Source: SCRT01 sp036379455
Lineage (GTDB): Bacteria > Pseudomonadota > Gammaproteobacteria > Nevskiales > Nevskiaceae
DNA: 64,000 nucleotides
Assembly: GCA_036379455.1 (NCBI GenBank)
Contig: DASVGQ010000054.1
Location: 1 to 64,000 of the forward strand
Direction: 5' to 3'
This document shows, one piece after another, positions 1 to 7,940 of the stretch. The notes beneath the pieces were generated by a model. That model ran no database searches. It was not told where the DNA came from and saw nothing but the letters and a program-made list of their open reading frames with translations. Every line of letters starts with the position of its first letter. Positions within the stretch are counted from its first letter, which is position 1. The translations under genes and the position numbers were made by a program.

Positions 1-76
1 CTCTCCAGACTGGTGAGCCGGTCGTCATGCAGGGTCAAGATCATCTCCGGATGATCAACGACCCGCTACCTCCCTC

Positions 77-132
77 CAGACTCATCTGATGTTGGAATCA
101 CGCACTCCCGCTCAGACTCATCTCATGTTGGA
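77..132. repeat. Pair of 20-bp direct repeats at left edge
   Basis: Two copies of CAGACTCATCTSATGTTGGA lie at 77-96 and 113-132. They differ at one base (G at 88, C at 124) and repeat with a period of 36 bp. Spaced direct repeats of about 20 bp are typical of the ends of IS21-family elements, and an IS21 element sits at the other edge of this window with a different end sequence. No transposase can be recognised in the 76 bases to the left, so the mobile-element reading is an inference. Confidence 0.4.
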
Positions 133-211
133 CAGGGCTGATTCTTGCCGCGCCATGGAGCGCTCGCCTATACTCCACGCCCTTTTTATGCCTCTCGGGA
201 GCGTGTCGGAC

Positions 212-448
212 ATGTCCAGAATCTGCCAGGTCACGGGCAAGGCTCCCGTCACGGGCAACACCGTCTCGCACGCGAACAACAAGCGGCGTCGGCGGTTTCT
301 CCCGAATCTGCAGTCGCACCGGTTCTGGTTGGAGGGGGAAAAGCGTTTCGTGCGTCTGCGCGTTTCCAAAGCGGGGTTACGCACGATCGACAAGAAGGGC
401 ATCGAGGCAATCGTTGCCGAACTGCGCAAGCGCGGAGAGAAGGTCTGA
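212..448 (+). CDS. rpmB: 50S ribosomal protein L28
   Basis: This 78-residue protein is a structural component of the large ribosomal subunit. It begins MSRICQVTGK and has the family's typical early GNxVSHxNNKxxRRFxPN stretch. The length matches bacterial L28. The reading frame stays open upstream to position 89, but the start at 212 is fixed by the conserved N-terminus and by a GGGAG about 12 bases upstream. It is followed after three bases by rpmG, the usual rpmB-rpmG pair. The two ribosomal proteins are expected to be co-transcribed. Confidence 0.97.
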   Translation: MSRICQVTGKAPVTGNTVSHANNKRRRRFLPNLQSHRFWLEGEKRFVRLRVSKAGLRTIDKKGIEAIVAELRKRGEKV

Positions 449-451
449 ATC

Positions 452-622
452 ATGGCGAAGAACAAGGCACGCGAGAAGATCAAGCTGGTGTCAACCGCAG
501 GCACGGGCTTCTATTACACAACGACGAAGAACAAGAAGAACACGCCGGACAAGTTCGAGTTCCGCAAGTTTGATCCGGTTGTTCGCAAGCACGTTGCGTT
601 CAAGGAAGCCAAGATCAAATAG
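452..622 (+). CDS. rpmG: 50S ribosomal protein L33
   Basis: This is a 56-residue large-subunit ribosomal protein starting MAKNKAREKI. It has the family core YYTTTKNKKNTPDKFEFRKF followed by a basic C-terminus ending EAKIK. It lies three bases after rpmB, as in most proteobacteria. There are no CXXC zinc-ribbon pairs, so this is the zinc-independent (C-minus) form of L33. The ATG at 452 is the only reasonable start. Confidence 0.97.
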   Translation: MAKNKAREKIKLVSTAGTGFYYTTTKNKKNTPDKFEFRKFDPVVRKHVAFKEAKIK

Positions 623-631
623 CGCGCGCTA

Positions 632-662
632 GCGCGCCGCGCCTGTGCTCGCCTTGGCGCGC
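632..662 (+). terminator. Possible hairpin after rpmG
   Basis: GCGCGCC at 632-638 can pair with GGCGCGC at 656-662 across a 17-base loop. A self-complementary GCGCGCTAGCGCGC also occurs at 624-637, right after the rpmG stop. No T-run follows, so a classical intrinsic terminator is uncertain. The position between rpmG and the cytochrome genes fits transcription attenuation. Confidence 0.3.
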
Positions 663-763
663 GGCGTGAATGCATGCGCAGGGCGTTGACGCGGCAGCCG
701 CTTTTCTAGAACATGCGTCGCGGGTTGCCGCGGTATCGCCGCGGCTGCAGCAAGGGAGAGCAC

Positions 764-1117
764 ATGAGACGTATTACGCGACGGGCGCAGTATTGTGCGT
801 TCGCGCTCGCGGGACTCGTGGCGGCGGGCGCGGCTGCGGCAGCGGGTAACCCGACGCAGGGACGCATCGACGCATACACCTGCATGGGATGTCATGGAAT
901 TCCCGGTTATACCAACGCGTACCCGAACTATCGCGTACCGAAGCTTGGCGGCCAGAGCCCACAGTACATCGTCAGCGCGCTGAAGGAGTATCGCGAAGGA
1001 GATCGCTCACATCCGACGATGCGGATTCAGGCCAATGCGCTGTCCGATCAGCAGATGGAGGACATCGCGGCGTTCCTTTCGCAATCCCCGGAGCGCTCTG
1101 ATGACCTCAGGAACTAG
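764..1117 (+). CDS. Secreted class I cytochrome c, first of a pair
   Basis: This 117-residue protein has a basic N-terminus, a hydrophobic segment (FALAGLVAAGAAAAA) and an Ala-rich cleavage region, so it is predicted to be periplasmic. One heme-binding CMGCH motif lies about 40 residues in. A Met late in the chain (around HPTMRIQA) could be the axial ligand. The start at 764 follows an AAGGGAGAG ribosome binding site; the frame is open further upstream. It overlaps the next cytochrome gene, suggesting co-expression. It resembles small mono-heme electron carriers of the cytochrome c553/c4-half type. The redox partner is unknown. Confidence 0.85.
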   Translation: MRRITRRAQYCAFALAGLVAAGAAAAAGNPTQGRIDAYTCMGCHGIPGYTNAYPNYRVPKLGGQSPQYIVSALKEYREGDRSHPTMRIQANALSDQQMEDIAAFLSQSPERSDDLRN

Positions 1118-1481
1118 CGTGAGCCGATGCCTGGCGCTTGGCGGCTTGGTGGCAGCTGCCCTGCTCACTCTCCCCGCCATGGCTGCGGACCACGAAGCGA
1201 ACCCGCCGGCCAAAGTGAAGGACGTGTGCGCGGCCTGTCACGGGGTGGATGGCATCGGAAAGAGTCCCATCTATCCGAATCTGGCGGGTCAATACAAGGA
1301 CTACATCGAGCAGGCGCTGCGCGAATATCAGCACAATGAGCGGGTCAACCCGATCATGACGCCGATGGCGAAACCGCTGACGGCGGATCAAATCACCGCA
1401 GTCGCGACTTGGTATTCGCAGCAGAAACCGAAGGTGTATACGCCAGATATCAACCAAGCGTTCGTGCCGCGCGCCGACTGA
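1101..1481 (+). CDS. Secreted class I cytochrome c, second of a pair
   Basis: This 126-residue predicted periplasmic mono-heme cytochrome has a signal peptide (LALGGLVAAALLTLPAMAA) followed by CAACHG and the GKSPIYPNLAGQ stretch of cytochrome c553/c4-like domains. The late Met in NPIMTPMAKPL is the likely axial ligand. ATG 1101 overlaps the preceding cytochrome gene by 17 bases. GTG 1119, just after that gene's stop codon, is an alternative start that keeps the whole signal peptide. The two proteins look like separated halves of a diheme c4-type cytochrome, probably arising by duplication. Confidence 0.85.
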   Translation: MTSGTSVSRCLALGGLVAAALLTLPAMAADHEANPPAKVKDVCAACHGVDGIGKSPIYPNLAGQYKDYIEQALREYQHNERVNPIMTPMAKPLTADQITAVATWYSQQKPKVYTPDINQAFVPRAD

Positions 1482-1569
1482 GCCGCGGGAAGACTGCCGA
1501 GGCGCGGCATCGGCCGCAGGCGGCTGGCTCGGTGCGCCTTTCGGCTTCGCAACTCTTCTGCCGTGGACG

Positions 1570-2040
1570 CTACCGCGCCGAGCTCGCCGCGGCGGGAGTT
1601 CCCGAGTCCGGCGCGTCGGTGCCGCAGGCGCTCATCAGCTTGTCACGCGTATGCGATACGAGCTGTTCGCGTTGCTCAGCCGTGTAGACATGCGACTGCC
1701 CGAGCGCGTCCACTTCGGTGACGGACGACGCCTTTTCGTACGAAGACAGCTGTGAACGCAACGCGTCGCAGTCAACCGCCGAGTGTGCCGCTGGTGATGC
1801 GCTCGCGGGCGTCGTAGGCGCGGATGTCGGCCGGACGCTGTTGGCTTCGTTGGCATGACGAGCGTCGTAGGCGCTCGCGCCGATGCGTTGCTGATCGCTG
1901 AAGTGCACTTGGCCGTTGCTGTCAACCCAGCGGTACAGCGTTGCGGCGTGGCTGACCGGCGCCATACAGGCAGTAAGCAGCGCCACGCTGACGAAGCCAA
2001 TCAAGGTGGCCGTACGACGGTGTGGTGTTTGACCGCGCAT
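1570..2040 (-). CDS. DUF4124-domain secreted protein
   Basis: This 156-residue protein has a hydrophobic N-terminal segment (LIGFVSVALLTACMAPVSHA). It contains a possible lipobox (LLTAC), so it may be a lipoprotein. Immediately after it is the DUF4124 signature YRWVDSNGQVHFSDQ. A Thr/Ala/Pro-rich linker follows, then a short helical region with two Cys that may form a disulfide. The domain occurs in proteobacterial envelope proteins of unknown function. The gene converges on the cytochrome pair. ATG 2040 is used; GTG 2046 is also possible. Confidence 0.7.
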   Translation of the reverse strand: MRGQTPHRRTATLIGFVSVALLTACMAPVSHAATLYRWVDSNGQVHFSDQQRIGASAYDARHANEANSVRPTSAPTTPASASPAAHSAVDCDALRSQLSSYEKASSVTEVDALGQSHVYTAEQREQLVSHTRDKLMSACGTDAPDSGTPAAASSAR

Positions 2041-2046
2041 GATCAC

Positions 2047-2531
2047 TTAGGTTGCCATGAGCCTGCAGGGAGTCTACGCCAAGAGGAACGACAGAACCCC
2101 CCGACGAACGACGGAATCCGTGGTGGCTCGAGTTGACCTTCGCCGGCATCCGTCGGGCGAAGTGCGCGGCGGCCGTCGTGTCGCGTTGTTCGACGACGAC
2201 GTGCCGTTGCCGCCTGGGGCTTACCGGGTTTTCGCCGCGCTTCATGGTCGATCTCCATCGAGTGTCGTGGAATGCACGCCCTTGGTGTGTTTGCCGAACC
2301 GGATTGAGGGTGGGCTTGACGGCGGCAGGCAGGACCGACGCTTCAGTCTTCGTGCCCCTGCAAAGTTCGCGTTTCCGGGCGGGGCCGCGAGGCTTTGAAC
2401 GAGGTGGCGGCAACAGCGCCGAAGGCTTCGATTGGGCGTGCGACAAACGGAGGCGCGCACCGTATTGCGCTGGGTTAGACTCGCTGCGTCGGCCCCGATG
2501 GGGTCGGGACAAGAACAGAGGGGGAGCGTAC
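2047..2531. other. Intergenic region before the catabolic island
   Basis: This 485-bp stretch lies between the divergently oriented DUF4124 gene and the first SDR. ORFs reading through it are the upstream extension of the SDR frame and show no recognisable protein. It ends in a strong GAGGGGGAG ribosome binding site at 2518-2526. It should hold the promoter of the SDR-monooxygenase pair, but I could not identify a convincing -35/-10. Confidence 0.5.
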
Positions 2532-3320
2532 ATGGATGGGTTGAAAGCCAAGGTGGCGATCATCACGGGTGGTGCCACCCTCATCGGCGCGGGAGTGGCG
2601 CGCGTGCTTCACGCCAGTGGCGCCAGCGTGGTCATTGCCGACATCGACGCGACCGGAGGCAAGCGCGTGGTCGATGAGCTGGGCGCTAACGCCGTATTCC
2701 TGTCGACGGATATCACGAAGGACGCCGAGATCCAGAACTGTGTCGACCGCACGGTCGCGAAATTCGGCGGCGTCGACATTCTCGTCAATCTTGCGTGCAG
2801 CTATCTCGACGACGGCATCAACTCGACGCGCGCCGACTGGCACGCGAGCCTTGACGTCAACCTGATCGGCGCCGTGGTCATGAGCAAGGCGTGTCGGCCG
2901 CACATGGTGGCGCGTGGCGGCGGGGCGATCGTGAACTTCAGCAGCATCAGCGCGAAGGTTGCCCAGACCGGCCGCTGGCTGTACCCGGTCGGCAAGGCGG
3001 CGGTCACGCAGCTGACGCGCAACATGGCACTTGATCTTGCCGCCGACCACATCCGCGTCAACTCGGTCGCTCCGGGATGGACCTGGTCACGCATCATGGA
3101 TGAACTGACGCAGCACGACCGCGCCAAGACCGATCGCGTGGCGGCACCGTTCCACATCCTCGGCCGGGTGGGCGACCCTGACGAGGTGGGCAACGCGGTG
3201 GCGTTTCTGTGCTCGCCGCAGGCTTCGTTCATCACCGGCGCCAACCTGCCGGTCGACGGAGGATACGGTGCGCTGGGGCCCGAGCAAGGAGCTCCTGCAA
3301 TTCCGTTGTTGACTCAGTGA
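2532..3320 (+). CDS. Short-chain dehydrogenase/reductase (SDR) with altered glycine motif
   Basis: This 262-residue classical-size SDR is an NAD(P)-dependent Rossmann oxidoreductase. The catalytic YPVGK (YxxxK) is preceded by Ser residues in NFSSIS, and the C-terminal PVDGG is present. The cofactor glycine motif reads TGGATLIGAG, with Leu17 in place of the first glycine of the usual GxG. The NNAG motif reads NLAC. The start at 2532 follows GAGGGGGAG. It is 12 bases from the next gene, so the two form an operon. It is clearly related to the SDR at 12016-12864: both share ACSY near the NNAG site and a LGPxQG tail. The substrate is unknown, probably an intermediate of indolic or aromatic catabolism. 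Confidence 0.85.
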   Translation: MDGLKAKVAIITGGATLIGAGVARVLHASGASVVIADIDATGGKRVVDELGANAVFLSTDITKDAEIQNCVDRTVAKFGGVDILVNLACSYLDDGINSTRADWHASLDVNLIGAVVMSKACRPHMVARGGGAIVNFSSISAKVAQTGRWLYPVGKAAVTQLTRNMALDLAADHIRVNSVAPGWTWSRIMDELTQHDRAKTDRVAAPFHILGRVGDPDEVGNAVAFLCSPQASFITGANLPVDGGYGALGPEQGAPAIPLLTQ

Positions 3321-3332
3321 AGGGGGAGACAC

Positions 3333-4832
3333 ATGAAGATCGCGGTCATAGGCGCAGGCTTTGCGGGCCTTAGCGCCGTCAAGGTGCTGACGCAGTTCGG
3401 ACACGACGTCACGGTCTTTGAGAAGGCGCCGGACGTGGGTGGCGTGTGGAGCGCGACCCGACGTTATCCGGGCCTGCGTACGCAGAACAACAAGGGAACG
3501 TACTGCTTCAGCGACTTCCCGATGCCCGCCAGCTATCCCGAGTGGCCTTCCAGCGAGCAGGTCCAGAAGTACCTCGCGGATTACGTCCAGCATTTCAACC
3601 TCGGCGACAGGATCCAGCTGAACAAGGAGGTCATGAAGGCGGAGCCCAACGGTGACAAGGGCTGGCGCCTGACGGTACGGGATACCCAGAGCAACGGGAC
3701 CATTGAGCACGATGCGGAGCGCCTGGTCGTTGCGAATGGCATCTTCTCCAAGCCCTTCATCCCGCCCTACAAGGGGCGCGATGAGTTCGAGGCTGCCGGC
3801 GGCCATATCGGTCCACCCTCGGAATTCCACGACCTGGAACAGGTACGCGGCAAGAACGTGATCGTTGTCGGCTACGGAAAGTCCGCGTGCGACGCTGCAG
3901 CAAAGATCGGCGAAGCCGCGGCGTCGACCACCGTGGTGGCGCGTGAGCTGATCTGGAAGATGCCGCGCAAGATCATGAACGTCCTCAATTACAAGTATTT
4001 GATGCTTACTCGCATGGGCGAGGGATTGTTCCCGTACCAACGGCGCAGGGGATTCGAGAAGTTTCTGCACGATGGCCCAGGCCGCGCCATGCGCAACAGC
4101 ATGATCAACTCGCTGCAGTCGGTGGTCACGAAGCAGTACAAGCTCAAGGAGCGCGGGCTGGTGCCTCGCGGCAGCTTTGACCGTATCGCACGCAGCACCG
4201 TGTCGCTGGCATCGGACCAGCTCTATGAGCACGTGGAGCAGGGAACGACCGAGATCATCCGTGACTGCGAAATCACGCGTCTGGGAGTCGACAAAGGCAA
4301 ACCGGTCGCGGTCCTCAGCAACGGGCGCACGATTCCGGCGGATGCAGTGATCTGCGGCACCGGTTGGCAACAGGAGACGCCTTTCTTCTCCAAGGAGATC
4401 GAAGCAAAGATCACCGACGGTGAAGGGAACTTCATGCTCTGGCGGCAGATTCTCCCGCTCGAGGTGCCCAACGTGATGTTCTGTGGCTACAACTCATCCT
4501 TCTACAGCCCGTTGAGTGCGGAAGTGGCGTCGCTGTGGATCGCAACCTATCTGATGGGCGGCGTGAAGCTGCCACCGTTGGCAGAACGCCGCACGCGTAT
4601 CGAGGAACGCCTCCGCTGGATGAAGGAACGGACGGAAGGACACCATGCGCGTGGAACCAACATCATTCCCTTCTCGATGCACAACATCGACGAGATGCTC
4701 GATGAGATCGGAGCGAACGTATCGGCCCTGACACGGTTCAAGCAATGGCTGATGCCGACGAACGCGAAGGACTACCAGTCCGTGACGAAGCGATTGCTCA
4801 AGCGCCAACACGCTCCATCTGCCCATGCTTGA
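3333..4832 (+). CDS. Flavin-containing monooxygenase (FMO/Baeyer-Villiger type)
   Basis: This 499-residue class B flavoprotein monooxygenase uses NADPH and O2 to hydroxylate or oxygenate small molecules. The N-terminal FAD motif is GAGFAG (residues 7-12) with an acidic strand end (VFEK, residues 28-31) and GGVW. A second Rossmann motif, VVGYGKSA, lies near residues 178-185 and binds NADPH. A late GTGW motif is seen about residue 350. The full length fits the family. GGGGGAG before ATG 3333 is a strong ribosome binding site. Its partner is the upstream SDR, and the two open the catabolic island. The exact substrate cannot be read from sequence; an indole-ring or side-chain oxidation is an inference from context. 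Confidence 0.85.
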   Translation: MKIAVIGAGFAGLSAVKVLTQFGHDVTVFEKAPDVGGVWSATRRYPGLRTQNNKGTYCFSDFPMPASYPEWPSSEQVQKYLADYVQHFNLGDRIQLNKEVMKAEPNGDKGWRLTVRDTQSNGTIEHDAERLVVANGIFSKPFIPPYKGRDEFEAAGGHIGPPSEFHDLEQVRGKNVIVVGYGKSACDAAAKIGEAAASTTVVARELIWKMPRKIMNVLNYKYLMLTRMGEGLFPYQRRRGFEKFLHDGPGRAMRNSMINSLQSVVTKQYKLKERGLVPRGSFDRIARSTVSLASDQLYEHVEQGTTEIIRDCEITRLGVDKGKPVAVLSNGRTIPADAVICGTGWQQETPFFSKEIEAKITDGEGNFMLWRQILPLEVPNVMFCGYNSSFYSPLSAEVASLWIATYLMGGVKLPPLAERRTRIEERLRWMKERTEGHHARGTNIIPFSMHNIDEMLDEIGANVSALTRFKQWLMPTNAKDYQSVTKRLLKRQHAPSAHA

Positions 4833-5553
4833 TGACGCCTGCTTGCGGCAGGCCTGAGAACGCATCGGAATTCGCACCCGGGCGGCGTCCGCGCGATGTT
4901 CGCGTGGCAGGCGAGAGCGGGTCAGGTCTAGCGCGTTGGGGGCCGCAGGCTGATGAGACTGGATACCGGAGAAACTTGGTGCGCTGCGGCACGGCGCGCG
5001 GGTCGGTGTAGCTGCGAGGCGCCGTCTCGGTACGGCGTTTGCCGCCTCGCGTGCGTAACTTGTCCGTCGCTCGACGGAAGCGCGCACAGCCACGGTCCTG
5101 TGTGCGGCTTGAATTTGGGAGTGGTCGTCCGGCACGCGTTTGTGGCGCGCCGTGGTGCCATGTCGTGGTGAATGCGTCCCAGCGGGCATGTTTAAAGCGG
5201 CCGCGGGAGGCCATCGCTGCCAGCCTTCGTTCTTGCGGAAAAAAGCATAGAACGAGGTGGCTCGAGCGGCAGTCGGATGGGGAAAACCCTCGCGATCAGT
5301 AGTTTGGTGGCGGTCCAGCCGTCAAGTGGCGCTATGCCGTGCATTCCGCGCGTCCGAGAGCCGTCGCGGGGGCCTGTTTCGTTGTCATGCTGTCGCGGCG
5401 TGCGACGCAACAGCGACGCGCCGTGGCTGTTGGACGATCTACGCAGAGCCACGCCTCACGGGTGTCAGTGATGTCATGGACAGCGTGGGTACAATCGCGT
5501 TACTAATAGGAGAGGTGTCTGTCGAATTGACGATAGTCTTCTGGAGCTGAGAG
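4833..5553. other. Long intergenic gap before the IorA-like gene
   Basis: This 721-bp region separates the monooxygenase from the oxidoreductase operon. Both are on the plus strand. Six-frame reading gives only short Arg-rich frames with no recognisable domain. TACAAT at 5490-5495 may be a -10 element about 60 bp before the next start, but no good -35 lies 16-18 bp upstream. No tRNA, repeat or mobile-element remnant was recognised. Confidence 0.5.
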
Positions 5554-7905
5554 ATGGCCGAACGGTCTTTCAAGGGTGAAGTCAAGAAGCTGCGCTTGGG
5601 CAAAGGGGATGTGTTCCATGGTGAGGGAATCATGGCCATCACCAAGGCACTTCTTGAGTCTGGCGTGTCCTATGTCGGCGGTTATCAGGGTGCGCCGATC
5701 TCGCATCTGATGGATGTGTTCAGCGACGCATCGGACATCTTGGCGGAGTACAACGTCCGCTTCGAGAACAGCGCGAACGAGGCGGCTGCCGCGGCGATGC
5801 TGTCGGCTTCGGTGAACTATCCGCTGCGCGGGGCGGTAACGTTCAAGACCACCGTCGGCACGAACGTGGCGGCGGACGCCCTGTCGAATCTGTCCTCGGG
5901 CGGCGTGACGGGAGGCGCGCTCATCATTCTGGGCGAAGACTACGGTGAAGGCTCCTCCATCATGCAGGAGCGCAGCCACGCATTCGCCATGAAGTCGCAG
6001 ATGTGGCTGCTGGATCCGCGGCCGAACCTGACGAGCATCGTGAAGGCGGTAAAGGACGGGTTTGAGCTGTCCGAGGCGACCAATACGCCGGTGATGATGA
6101 TGATGCGCATCCGTTCGTGCCACCTGCGTGGCACCTTCGTGTGCGATGACAACCGAGCTTCGACCTTCACTCCGAAGGAAGCGCTGGAACACCCGGTCCG
6201 CGACCTCACGCGTATCGTGCTGCCGCCGGCGAGTTTCCAGCACGAAGTGGAGAAGATCGAGGGGCGCTGGCCGCGGGCCGTACGGTTCATCCAGGAACAC
6301 GAGCTCAACGAGTTCATTTCCGAGGATGCGGCGAACGTGGGCATCGTGACGCAGGGCGGCAGCTACAACGCCGTGAACCGCGCGCTGCACCGCGTCGGGC
6401 TGTCGGACATGTACGGCAACTCGAAGATCCCGATCTTCGTGATGAATTGCGTCTATCCGTTGGTGGACGCTGAATTCGAACGCTTCTGCAAGGGTAAGCG
6501 GGCGATCCTGATCGTCGAGGAAGGCCAGCCGAACTTCATCGAGCAGAACGTTGCGGACATCCTGCGGCAACGCGAAATCGACATCCGTCTGCATGGCAAG
6601 GATGTGCTGCCGCTGGCGGGTGATTACAACGTCGCGACGGTGTTTGTAGGCGTCCGCGATTTTCTCGTTGAATACGGCTTCGTCGAGCCAGGCAAGTTTC
6701 CCGACCCGGTGGCGGACGTGCATCCGGTCTCCTTGTTCGAGCTGCAACGTCGCAAGCAGATTCCGAAGGCTCATGCGGACGAGGTTTCGGCGGAGGTTGC
6801 CGAACAGCGCGCCAAGGTGCACAAGGTCCAGGCAGCGGCCGCGGCGGCCAAGGCGGCTACGAGAGCAGCTGCTGTGGCAAAACAGCCGGTACCTTCAGTG
6901 CAGCTCGCCGAGGTGGAGAAGGAACCGACGCTCGACGACACGGTTCAGGGTCGTCCGCCTGGTCTGTGCACGGGGTGCCCGGAACGGCCGATTTTCACGT
7001 CGATCATGCTCGTGGAGGAGCAGCTCGGCGTTCATCACATCGCGTCGGACATCGGTTGCAACCTGTTCTCGATCATGCCGCCCTTCAACTTGGGCAACAC
7101 GACGATGGGCTACGGCCTGTCGGGGGCGAGCTCGGAAGCGTTCAATGTGGCGCCGGGCAGCCCGGCGGCGGACAAGCGTGCGATCGCGATCATGGGCGAC
7201 GGTGGTTTCTGGCATAACGGTCTGACGACCGGTATCGCGAACGCGGTGTTCAATCGCAGCGATAACGTGACCATCATCGTCGACAACAACTACGCGGCGG
7301 CGACGGGAGGACAGGACATCCCGTCAACGCGCACGAACAGGCGCGCCATCCGCGACGCAGGTCACGCAATCGAAGACGCGGTCAAAGGCGTAGGCGTGAA
7401 GTGGGTGCGCACGATCACGCGGACCTACGATCTCGAGAAGATGACGAAGACCCTGCGGGAGGCGTTGACAACGCATACGGACGGGCCGAAGGTCATCATT
7501 GCGCAGAGCGAATGCATGCTGAACAAGCAGCGCCGCGTCAAGCCGTTGAAACTCAAGGCCATTGCCGACGGCAAGCGGGTCGTCCGCGAGCGTTTCGGCG
7601 TCGACTCCGATACCTGCACGGGCGATCACTCGTGCATCCGCCTGTCGGGCTGCCCGTCGCTCACGATCAAGGAGAACCCCGACCCGCTGCGGGAGGACCC
7701 GGTTACCACGGTTCTCGATAGCTGCGTGGGCTGTGGACACTGTGGTGAGATGGCACATGCAGCGGTGCTGTGTCCGTCCTTCTACAAGGCTTCGATCGTG
7801 AACAACCCGACGCCGTGGGACAAGCTGAGCGCACGCATGCGGATGTGGATCATCGCGCCGCTGCAGGCGATGGCGGCGCGACGCCGCGCGCGGTTCGCGT
7901 TCTGA
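5554..7905 (+). CDS. Indolepyruvate-type 2-oxoacid:ferredoxin oxidoreductase, alpha subunit
   Basis: This 783-residue thiamine-diphosphate enzyme subunit belongs to the IorA family. The family oxidatively decarboxylates aryl 2-oxoacids with CoA to acyl-CoA, CO2 and reduced ferredoxin. Seen in order are an N-terminal pyrimidine-binding domain (YVGGYQGAPISH), CTGCPERP near residue 472, and the TPP motif starting GDGGFWHN near 549 and ending DNNY. At the C-terminus are two Cys groups: a degenerate CX5CX5CP near 688 and a canonical CVGCGHC...CP near 724. An Ala/Lys-rich linker (about 410-445) makes it longer than archaeal IorA. iorB follows after 35 bases. The family call is secure. The substrate may be indolepyruvate or, from context, isatinate. 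Confidence 0.88.
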   Translation: MAERSFKGEVKKLRLGKGDVFHGEGIMAITKALLESGVSYVGGYQGAPISHLMDVFSDASDILAEYNVRFENSANEAAAAAMLSASVNYPLRGAVTFKTTVGTNVAADALSNLSSGGVTGGALIILGEDYGEGSSIMQERSHAFAMKSQMWLLDPRPNLTSIVKAVKDGFELSEATNTPVMMMMRIRSCHLRGTFVCDDNRASTFTPKEALEHPVRDLTRIVLPPASFQHEVEKIEGRWPRAVRFIQEHELNEFISEDAANVGIVTQGGSYNAVNRALHRVGLSDMYGNSKIPIFVMNCVYPLVDAEFERFCKGKRAILIVEEGQPNFIEQNVADILRQREIDIRLHGKDVLPLAGDYNVATVFVGVRDFLVEYGFVEPGKFPDPVADVHPVSLFELQRRKQIPKAHADEVSAEVAEQRAKVHKVQAAAAAAKAATRAAAVAKQPVPSVQLAEVEKEPTLDDTVQGRPPGLCTGCPERPIFTSIMLVEEQLGVHHIASDIGCNLFSIMPPFNLGNTTMGYGLSGASSEAFNVAPGSPAADKRAIAIMGDGGFWHNGLTTGIANAVFNRSDNVTIIVDNNYAAATGGQDIPSTRTNRRAIRDAGHAIEDAVKGVGVKWVRTITRTYDLEKMTKTLREALTTHTDGPKVIIAQSECMLNKQRRVKPLKLKAIADGKRVVRERFGVDSDTCTGDHSCIRLSGCPSLTIKENPDPLREDPVTTVLDSCVGCGHCGEMAHAAVLCPSFYKASIVNNPTPWDKLSARMRMWIIAPLQAMAARRRARFAF

Positions 7906-7940
7906 TTCTGCTGAGAACCACCTTCTGGAAGAGGTTCGTC

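Noticed and set aside
624..637. Self-complementary GCGCGCTAGCGCGC as a protein-binding site
   Set aside because: Such alternating GC palindromes recur in this GC-rich DNA and no regulator is suggested; kept only as part of a possible hairpin.
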